Assembly: GCA_002480735.1 (NCBI GenBank)
Contig: DLCS01000147.1
Span: forward strand, 3,106-10,684
Source: Bacillaceae bacterium UBA7792
Lineage (GTDB): Bacteria; Bacillota; Bacilli; Bacillales; Cytobacillaceae
Reading direction: 5' to 3'
DNA: 7,579 bases
Position 1 is the stretch's first letter. Each line of letters begins with the position of its first letter. The position numbers and the translations under genes were made by a program. This document shows positions 1-4,998 of the stretch, in pieces. The notes under the pieces are model-generated. The model saw only the letters and a program-made list of their open reading frames with translations. It had not been told where the DNA came from and did not search any database.

Positions 1-1057
1 CTGAATTCGTCCCGTACATAAGCTCCATAAGGGGCTCGGCCAGAACATAGAGGACAGCAATCGAAAGGCCCCCGGTTAAAAAAACGAAGCGGAGTGCCTG
101 CTGTAATCGATACTCAATCAATCCCTTATCATTTCTGGAGTTTGCCTCGCTAATCGCCGGGACCAATGAGGTTGACAAGGAATTCGTGATAAAAGAGGGC
201 AAAAACAATAAGGGCATTGCAAGTCCGGTAAGAGAGCCATATTGCTTTGTAGCAAGCACCGCACCAACGCCGGCAATAGCTAAGCTATGGGCAACGACAA
301 TGGGCTCGAGAAACCATGAGAGATTTCCGATCAATCTACTGCCAAGCGTTGGAATCCCTACTCCCATCAGCTCTTTGAAGGTGGATTTTCCACTTTTAAT
401 TTGCTTGAAAAAATTCTTTCTCACTGGAAACTTCTTTTTCAGTTTAAAAGCTGTGAACAAATAGATTAAAGACGCTAACTCACCGATGACTGCTGCAAGC
501 ATCGCTCCCGCCGCCGCATATTCAATTCCAAATGGAAGGAACATCTTCGTCAATACCGCAATTAAGGTAATTCGGACAAGCTGTTCAAGAACCTGAGAGA
601 AGGCAGCAGGCTTCATATTCTGTCTGCCTTGGAAGTAACCTCGAATCACCGATGAAATGGCGACGATGGGGATAATCGGTGTAATGGCAAGCAGCGGTAG
701 CTCTGTTCGGTTGTCGGTAAATAAAATATCTGATAGATAAGGGGTGCTAAAATATAAAATCGGTGTAAAAATGGCAGATAAAGAAAATGTCGTAGCTAGG
801 GAAACAACAAGGATTTTCTTGATTTTCTTGAAGTCACCCTTTGCCTCTGCCTCAGCAACACTTTTGGAGATGGCAACAGGCAAGCCAAGCTGAGTGACGG
901 TAATGACGAGCATGAGAGTTGGGAAAGCCATCATATAGAGTCCGACCCCTTCTTCTCCAATGAAGCGGGCAATGACGATACGATTAATAAAGCCCAGAAT
1001 TCTTGTTACGAACCCTGCCACCAATAATATTAACGTCCCTCTTAAAAACTTAGACAT
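1..1057 (-). CDS. spoVB: Stage V sporulation protein B, lipid-linked polysaccharide flippase family (partial, 3' end outside window)
   Basis: This gene reads leftward from an ATG at 1057 and stays open for 352 codons to the window edge; the family is about 520 residues, so roughly the last third is missing. The protein is strongly hydrophobic. It starts MSKFLRGTLILLVAG and carries the family hallmarks RFIGEEGVGLYMMA (residues 31-44), RGYFQGRQNM (139-148), EYAAAGAML (179-187) and GNLSWFLEPIVVA (244-256). These match, from memory, Bacillus SpoVB almost word for word. SpoVB belongs to the MOP/MATE-like superfamily of polysaccharide flippases. It sits in the membrane and is needed for spore cortex formation, probably by moving lipid-linked peptidoglycan precursors (family knowledge, not shown here). 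A GGGAG ribosome site lies 4-5 bases before the ATG. It is divergent from comN, as in Bacillus. I see no frameshift or stop in the visible part. Confidence 0.95.
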   Translation of the reverse strand, partial: MSKFLRGTLILLVAGFVTRILGFINRIVIARFIGEEGVGLYMMAFPTLMLVITVTQLGLPVAISKSVAEAEAKGDFKKIKKILVVSLATTFSLSAIFTPILYFSTPYLSDILFTDNRTELPLLAITPIIPIVAISSVIRGYFQGRQNMKPAAFSQVLEQLVRITLIAVLTKMFLPFGIEYAAAGAMLAAVIGELASLIYLFTAFKLKKKFPVRKNFFKQIKSGKSTFKELMGVGIPTLGSRLIGNLSWFLEPIVVAHSLAIAGVGAVLATKQYGSLTGLAMPLLFLPSFITNSLSTSLVPAISEANSRNDKGLIEYRLQQALRFVFLTGGLSIAVLYVLAEPLMELMYGTNS

Positions 1058-1070
1058 CCTACTCCCTGCC

Positions 1071-1099
1071 TTCTCAAAATAGATGAATTCATATACAAT
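1071..1099 (+). promoter_or_regulatory. Candidate sigma-A promoter of comN
   Basis: TTCTCA (1071-1076) and TACAAT (1094-1099) are separated by 17 bases. The -10 matches the consensus at five of six positions and the -35 at four of six. Transcription would start near 1106, about 58 bases before the comN ATG. The site lies inside the leader of the divergent spoVB gene and overlaps its candidate promoter. This is inference from motif and spacing only. Confidence 0.4.
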
Positions 1100-1100
1100 T

Positions 1101-1130
1101 ATCTATATGCGCTCATGTGGACAAAGCATG
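1101..1130 (-). promoter_or_regulatory. Candidate sigma-E-type promoter of spoVB
   Basis: On the minus strand, CATGCTT (1130-1124) is followed after 14 bases by CATATAGAT (1109-1101). This resembles the mother-cell sigma-E pattern of an ATA-rich -35 and a CATACAAT-like -10, with a correct spacer but several mismatches. Transcription would begin near 1094, leaving a leader of about 37 bases before the spoVB ATG. spoVB is known as a sigma-E gene in B. subtilis, which supports looking here; the match itself is only moderate. Confidence 0.4.
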
Positions 1131-1150
1131 ACAAGTTTCTATTCGAATCA

Positions 1151-1158
1151 AGGGGGAG
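1151..1158 (+). promoter_or_regulatory. Ribosome binding site that fixes the comN start
   Basis: AGGGGGAG ends 5 bases before the ATG at 1164. The upstream in-frame ATG at 1083 has no Shine-Dalgarno-like sequence before it and would add 27 residues unlike the family, so 1164 is the start. Confidence 0.8.
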
Positions 1159-1163
1159 TCTGG

Positions 1164-1460
1164 ATGAATACCGTCCATGAGTTTGAACGTTTTCGCAACC
1201 AAGTGATACCAGCCTTGAAAAGTAAAGTAGAAGAATTAAGCCTTCTCGGTTATGGAACCGTTCGAGAGGAACAATTATGGGAGTTTCTGACCCATAAAAA
1301 ATGGAAGAAGGTGAAGGAAGACAAAAAATTGTACGAAATTATCGACGATATTTTGTCTGTGAAGCCTGGAGAGTATATGAACTATGCATCAGTTGAGGCT
1401 CTCAAGCTTTCGGAGTTTTCCTTTGATAATGAAGAGGAGCTACGGGAATTGCTAAAATAA
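1164..1460 (+). CDS. comN: Post-transcriptional regulator ComN (YrzD family)
   Basis: This encodes a small soluble protein of 98 residues, the size I recall for B. subtilis ComN. It starts MNTVHEFERFRNQVIPALKS. A conserved-looking centre has the lysine- and tryptophan-rich stretch LTHKKWKKVKED (residues 42-53), followed by LYEIIDDILSVKPGEYMNYASVEAL (56-80 region), and the tail is acidic (DNEEELRELL). There is no signal peptide or membrane segment. In B. subtilis ComN promotes accumulation and polar localisation of comE operon mRNA for competence DNA uptake; that role is carried over by family, not visible here. The neighbours, divergent spoVB and downstream secDF, are the same as in B. subtilis. 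No hairpin plus T-run follows the stop, so readthrough into secDF is possible, although secDF has its own promoter. Confidence 0.88.
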   Translation: MNTVHEFERFRNQVIPALKSKVEELSLLGYGTVREEQLWEFLTHKKWKKVKEDKKLYEIIDDILSVKPGEYMNYASVEALKLSEFSFDNEEELRELLK

Positions 1461-1505
1461 TGGACAAACCACCAATATTTCACTTTTATTCTATTGAATA
1501 CAAAA

Positions 1506-1534
1506 TTGACAGCCGTTCCAAACTGTTTCATAAT
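1506..1534 (+). promoter_or_regulatory. Sigma-A promoter of secDF
   Basis: A perfect TTGACA -35 (1506-1511) is followed after 17 bases by CATAAT (1529-1534), which is five of six to the -10 consensus. Transcription should begin near 1541, giving a leader of about 80 bases. It is one of the two strongest promoter matches in the window and fits constitutive vegetative expression of a secretion component. Confidence 0.8.
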
Positions 1535-1559
1535 TACACTATTGACTTATTACAAGGGA

Positions 1560-1602
1560 ACGGTAGTCGAGCAAGCTTTGAATGTCATGTTGGCTTTACC
1601 GT
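1560..1602 (+). promoter_or_regulatory. Possible leader hairpin next to the secDF ribosome site
   Basis: ACGGTA (1560-1565) is complementary to TACCGT (1597-1602). Inside it AAGC (1573-1576) pairs with GCTT (1593-1596), with a 7-base bulge on the 5' side and a 16-base loop. The helix ends on the base before the AAGGAGGA ribosome site, so it could hold the site exposed or slow its use. There is no T-run, so it is not a terminator. Formation and function are inference. Confidence 0.4.
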
Positions 1603-1610
1603 AAGGAGGA
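1603..1610 (+). promoter_or_regulatory. Strong ribosome binding site of secDF
   Basis: AAGGAGGA lies 10 bases before the ATG at 1621. It decides the start: an in-frame ATG at 1582 has no ribosome site of its own and would put this purine run inside the coding region. Confidence 0.88.
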
Positions 1611-1620
1611 TATTTACATA

Positions 1621-3885
1621 ATGGTAAAACGGAGTCGTATCGTTGCGTTCTTCCTCATTGTTATCTTGATTGGGAGCTCAATGGGAGCAACGACCAAAAA
1701 TATTTTAGGCAATATTAAGCTTGGCCTTGATCTGCAGGGGGGCTTTGAAGTCCTTTATGAGGTCATACCAGAAAAAGGACAAAAAGTAACCGAAAAAACA
1801 TTAGCCAGTACTGCAGAAGCTTTGAATAGACGGGTAAACGCCCTAGGGGTAAGTGAGCCGGTCATTCAAATTGAAGGCAAGGACAGAATTCGTGTCCAGC
1901 TTGCGGGTGTTCATGATCAAAATAAGGCGCGTGAAATGCTTTCAACCGAAGCAAAGCTATCCTTTCGTGATGTGAATGATAATTTAATGATGGATGGGTC
2001 CGACCTAAAAGAAGGCGGAGCGAAACAGAGCTTTGACCAAAACGGAAACCCAAGTGTTTCATTAACCTTGAAGGATGCTGAAAAGTTTAAGGATGTTACC
2101 CAGAAAATTGTAGGCATGGGCCAACCCAATAATCTTCTCGTGATTTGGCTCGATTTTGAAGAAGGGAAGGATTCTTTCAAAGCTGAGGCTGCTAAGGAAG
2201 ATCCTGCCTATCTATCTGCTCCACGGGTAAGCCAAGTTTTTAATACAGATACGGTATCGATTGAAGGGAACTTTACTGTCGAGGAAGCAACTACACTCGC
2301 CAACCTTCTAGATGCTGGAGCACTACCCGTTGAGCTGAAAGAAATTTATTCTACCTCAGTAGGAGCTCAATTTGGTGAGCAGGCATTGCAAAAGACGGTT
2401 TTAGCAGGGATTATTGGTATCCTCGCAATCTTTGTTTTTATGCTTGTATTTTACCGCTTTCCAGGCTTCATTGCCGTTGTGACCTTAACGATTTATATTT
2501 TCCTAACCCTGTTAATTTTCGATTGGATGAATGCTGTCTTAACTCTTCCAGGGATAGCGGCTCTCATTCTTGGGGTCGGGATGGCCGTTGATGCGAACGT
2601 CATCACGTACGAACGAATAAGAGAGGAATTGAAGGTTGGTCGAAGTCTGAAGGCGGCTTTTAAAGCTGGGAATAGCAATTCGTTTATGTCTATTTTGGAT
2701 GCGAACTTAACGACGATTCTAGCTGCAGCCGTACTTTTTGTTTATGGGACAAGCTCAGTAAAAGGATTTGCTACTACGTTAATCATCAGTATCCTTGTCA
2801 GCTTCATTACGGCCGTTTATGGAAGTAGATGGTTGCTTGGCTTATGGGTGAACAGCAATCTCTTTAACAAAAAGCTAGGCTGGTTTGGGGTTAAGCAAAG
2901 TGAAATCCATGACATCAAAGAAGGCATTGATACAATTGAATTGCCTACTCGATTTGATAAATGGGATTTTGTTAAGCACCGTAAGAAATTCTTCACTTTT
3001 AGTATTGCAATAACTGTTGCTGGAATCCTGTGCTTGCTATTATTTGGTATTAATCCTGGCATAGATTTTACAAGTGGAACTAGAGTAGAAGTGCAGGCAA
3101 ATAAGAGTATCACAACAGCTGAATATAAAAAAGAATTAAAAGCAAATGGCATTGATACGGACGATATTGTCATTTCTGGAGATAACAAAAATATTGGGGT
3201 TGCCCGGTTCAAAGATAAGCTCTCACGGAAAGAAATTGCAAGCTTAAAGGCAGACTTCAAGGATAAGTTTGGAGCAGAGCCGAACGTCAGCACAGTTTCG
3301 CCGACAATCGGAAAAGAGCTCGTCAAAAATGCGATAAAAGCGATTATCATTGCGTCCATTGGGATCATCATTTATGTCGCTTTCCGTTTTGAGATGAAAA
3401 TGGCCATTCCGTCGGTTATTGCGTTAGTGCACGATGCCTTTTTCATACTCACCTTCTTCAGTGTAACGCGTCTCGAGCTTGACTTAACCTTTATTGCCGT
3501 TATTCTAACAATCATTGGTTATTCAATTAACGACACGATTGTTACCTTTGATCGTATTCGTGAAAATTTACGGAAGAAGAAGCGCATTAAGACGGCTGAA
3601 GAGCTTGCAGATATCGTTAACTCGAGCTTGCGTCAAACCTTTACGAGATCAATAAATACGGCTCTAACCACAATCATTGCTGTCTTTGCATTATTATTGT
3701 TTGGTAGTGAAGCAATCACCAACTTTACTCTTGGCTTATTTGTCGGTTTAATCATAGGTGTTTACTCATCTATCTGCTTGGCTGCACAAATGTGGTATGA
3801 TTGGAAGAAGAGGGAACTTAAGAAAAAAGGAGTTCTTATCACTTATAAAGAAAAGCGCAAAATTACTGATGAGCCACAAGTTTAA
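1621..3885 (+). CDS. secDF: Protein translocase subunit SecDF (fused SecD-SecF)
   Basis: This is a 754-residue membrane protein. It works with SecYEG at the cytoplasmic membrane and uses ion flow to help pull exported proteins out in late translocation. It is a SecD-SecF fusion, normal for Bacillus (B. subtilis SecDF is about 737). SecD half: first membrane helix near 7-26, LGLDLQGG (34-41), a large extracellular domain to about 255 ending with GALPVEL (233-239), then five helices with LGVGMAVDANVITYERIREE (317-336). SecF half: helix near 457-476, GIDFTSGT (480-487), a second extracellular domain, then five helices with TIIGYSINDTIVTFDRIREN (630-649) and RQTFTRSINT (671-680). That gives twelve helices. 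Asp324, Asp638 and Arg676 sit where I expect the conserved charged residues of the ion pathway. The C-terminal tail is basic and cytosolic. The gene is followed immediately by a terminator, so it probably forms its own transcript. Confidence 0.97.
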   Translation: MVKRSRIVAFFLIVILIGSSMGATTKNILGNIKLGLDLQGGFEVLYEVIPEKGQKVTEKTLASTAEALNRRVNALGVSEPVIQIEGKDRIRVQLAGVHDQNKAREMLSTEAKLSFRDVNDNLMMDGSDLKEGGAKQSFDQNGNPSVSLTLKDAEKFKDVTQKIVGMGQPNNLLVIWLDFEEGKDSFKAEAAKEDPAYLSAPRVSQVFNTDTVSIEGNFTVEEATTLANLLDAGALPVELKEIYSTSVGAQFGEQALQKTVLAGIIGILAIFVFMLVFYRFPGFIAVVTLTIYIFLTLLIFDWMNAVLTLPGIAALILGVGMAVDANVITYERIREELKVGRSLKAAFKAGNSNSFMSILDANLTTILAAAVLFVYGTSSVKGFATTLIISILVSFITAVYGSRWLLGLWVNSNLFNKKLGWFGVKQSEIHDIKEGIDTIELPTRFDKWDFVKHRKKFFTFSIAITVAGILCLLLFGINPGIDFTSGTRVEVQANKSITTAEYKKELKANGIDTDDIVISGDNKNIGVARFKDKLSRKEIASLKADFKDKFGAEPNVSTVSPTIGKELVKNAIKAIIIASIGIIIYVAFRFEMKMAIPSVIALVHDAFFILTFFSVTRLELDLTFIAVILTIIGYSINDTIVTFDRIRENLRKKKRIKTAEELADIVNSSLRQTFTRSINTALTTIIAVFALLLFGSEAITNFTLGLFVGLIIGVYSSICLAAQMWYDWKKRELKKKGVLITYKEKRKITDEPQV

Positions 3886-3915
3886 CCGTAGGATTTTCCT
3901 GCGGTTTTTCTTTTT
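3886..3915 (+). terminator. Intrinsic terminator of secDF
   Basis: CCGTAGGA (3886-3893) pairs with TCCTGCGG (3897-3904) to give an 8-base stem with one G-T wobble and a TTT loop, followed by TTTTTCTTTTT (3905-3915). It begins on the base after the secDF stop codon. It is directional: there is no matching T-run on the minus strand side. Confidence 0.9.
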
Positions 3916-3929
3916 GGGGATCATATTGC

Positions 3930-3954
3930 CCCCATTGGGTTAAACTAAATGGGG
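3930..3954 (+). promoter_or_regulatory. Inverted repeat in the leader of the CDF transporter gene
   Basis: CCCCATT (3930-3936) and AATGGGG (3948-3954) form a perfect 7-base inverted repeat around an 11-base centre. Overlapping it, 3935-3948 reads as an imperfect TTAA-centred palindrome (TTGGGTTAAACTAA). It lies 31 bases before the chosen GTG start. It could be an operator or an RNA hairpin in the leader. It has no T-run, so it is not a second terminator. I found no convincing sigma-A promoter between the secDF terminator and the gene. Confidence 0.4.
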
Positions 3955-3966
3955 TATGCCGTTTTT

Positions 3967-3975
3967 AGAAGGGAG
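3967..3975 (+). promoter_or_regulatory. Ribosome binding site of the CDF transporter gene
   Basis: AGAAGGGAG is the only Shine-Dalgarno-like run here. It lies 10 bases before the GTG at 3986 and 4 bases before an in-frame TTG at 3980. The in-frame ATG at 3956 lies upstream of it and has no ribosome site of its own at a usable distance. Confidence 0.6.
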
Positions 3976-3985
3976 TACATTGAGG

Positions 3986-4885
3986 GTGGAGAAGGATGAT
4001 CGTTTTCGGAAAGCGGAGTTTGCTGCCAAGGTAGGAATTGTCGGGAATATCCTTTTAGCCTTAATGAAATGGATAATCGGAATCTATGCGAATAGTCGTG
4101 CCCTGATCGCCGATGCGGTGAACTCGGCCTCGGATGTAGCAGGCTCCGTGTTCGTTTTGATCGTACTAAGAGCTGCCAAACAACCACCTGATGAGGAGCA
4201 TCCCTATGGACATGGAAAGGCTGAGTCGATAGCGGCAATCATTGTCGCCGTGCTGCTTGTATTGGTGGGCTTTGAAATTGGGAGAGCCTCCTTTATTTCA
4301 TTTTTTGCACCGATAAAGGCCCCAAAGATAGTGGCGATCTATGCGGTGCTGCTCTCCATTATAGTGAAGGAAGGGTTATTTCGTTATACATACCGTCTAG
4401 GAAAAAAACTAAATAGCGATGCTCTGATCGTGACTGCCTATGATCACCGCTCTGATGTCTATTCTTCCTTTGCAGCGCTGATAGGAATCGCTGCTTCTAT
4501 TTTGGGAAGCCATCTAGGAGTTCATTGGCTCGTTTATGCTGATCCGGTTGCAGGTGTTATTGTATCGATGATGATTTTGAAAATGGCTTGGTCGTTAGGG
4601 AAGGAATCCATTCGCAACACGCTCGACCATGTACTTTCTGATGAGGACACAGTAAACTTAAGAGCAATTGTTCACGAGGTTCAAGAGGTCAAAAAAATTG
4701 ATGAGCTTCATGCCAGACAGCATGGGCATTATGTGATCGTTGATATAAAAATTTCTGTGAACCCCCATATGACAGTTGAAGAGGGGCATCGGGTAGGGAA
4801 AATGGTCAAGAAAAAACTAATGGAACAAAAGAATGTTGAAAATGTTTTTGTCCACATCAATCCATTTAATCCTCAAGAACAGTAA
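3986..4885 (+). CDS. Cation diffusion facilitator transporter, probably manganese efflux type
   Basis: This is a 299-residue membrane protein of the CDF family, which exports divalent metal ions in exchange for protons and works as a dimer. About six membrane helices (near 12-33, 37-61, 82-101, 112-130, 155-175, 182-202) precede a cytosolic domain (about 208-290). The loop PPDEEHPYGHGKAE (67-80) is a family hallmark. The transport site reads N46-x3-D50 (in ADAVNSASD) and D153-x3-D157 (in YDHRSD). That Asn-Asp-Asp-Asp set is what I recall for manganese exporters such as MntE, MneP and MneS; zinc exporters usually carry His and Asp. Substrate is therefore inferred, and iron or another metal remains possible. 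I chose GTG 3986 because the ribosome site at 3967-3975 fits and the protein then begins EKDDRFRKAEF after the start, like its relatives. TTG 3980 is also possible, ATG 3956 less so. It is cut off from secDF by a terminator and followed by a recJ promoter, so it is a separate unit. Confidence 0.92.
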   Translation: MEKDDRFRKAEFAAKVGIVGNILLALMKWIIGIYANSRALIADAVNSASDVAGSVFVLIVLRAAKQPPDEEHPYGHGKAESIAAIIVAVLLVLVGFEIGRASFISFFAPIKAPKIVAIYAVLLSIIVKEGLFRYTYRLGKKLNSDALIVTAYDHRSDVYSSFAALIGIAASILGSHLGVHWLVYADPVAGVIVSMMILKMAWSLGKESIRNTLDHVLSDEDTVNLRAIVHEVQEVKKIDELHARQHGHYVIVDIKISVNPHMTVEEGHRVGKMVKKKLMEQKNVENVFVHINPFNPQEQ

Positions 4886-4947
4886 TTTATGACTCGTAAC
4901 TTTTTGTGAACAACATGAATTAAAAATATCTAGGTTGCTTTTTTTAT

Positions 4948-4976
4948 TTGAACGCCTATTCACCCTCTAGTATAAT
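4948..4976 (+). promoter_or_regulatory. Sigma-A promoter of recJ (and apt)
   Basis: TTGAAC (4948-4953) is followed after 17 bases by a perfect TATAAT (4971-4976). Transcription would begin near 4983, leaving a very short leader of about 16 bases that contains little besides the ribosome site (GAGAGG, 4986-4991, 7 bases before the ATG). Confidence 0.8.
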
Positions 4977-4998
4977 AGAAAGGTTGAGAGGTGAGTGT

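Noticed and set aside
186..464. A 92-codon plus-strand open frame.
   Set aside because: It lies antisense within spoVB, whose minus-strand reading is uninterrupted and matches a known family.
1083..1163. An N-terminal extension of comN from the ATG at 1083.
   Set aside because: No ribosome site precedes it, it lies upstream of the candidate transcription start, and the remaining protein from 1164 already has the full family length.
1461..1505. A terminator after comN.
   Set aside because: No inverted repeat followed by a T-run is present in this AT-rich stretch.
2817..3371. A 184-codon open frame on the minus strand across the middle of secDF.
   Set aside because: It lies wholly opposite secDF, has no recognisable family motifs or ribosome site, and its hydrophobic makeup mirrors the membrane-helix codons on the other strand.
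3945..4238. A 97-codon minus-strand open frame.
   Set aside because: It lies opposite the start of the CDF gene, and its residue makeup (rich in His, Pro, Arg and Ser) looks like an antisense translation rather than a protein.
4911..4945. A possible terminator after the CDF gene: CAAC (4911-4914) with GTTG (4934-4937) followed by a T-run.
   Set aside because: The stem is only four bases with a 19-base AT-rich loop, too weak to call; the T-run alone is not enough.
4948..4998. An earlier TTG start for recJ at 4948.
   Set aside because: That TTG forms the -35 of a strong promoter, so it would not be transcribed from it, and the ATG at 4999 has a proper ribosome site and family-like N-terminus.
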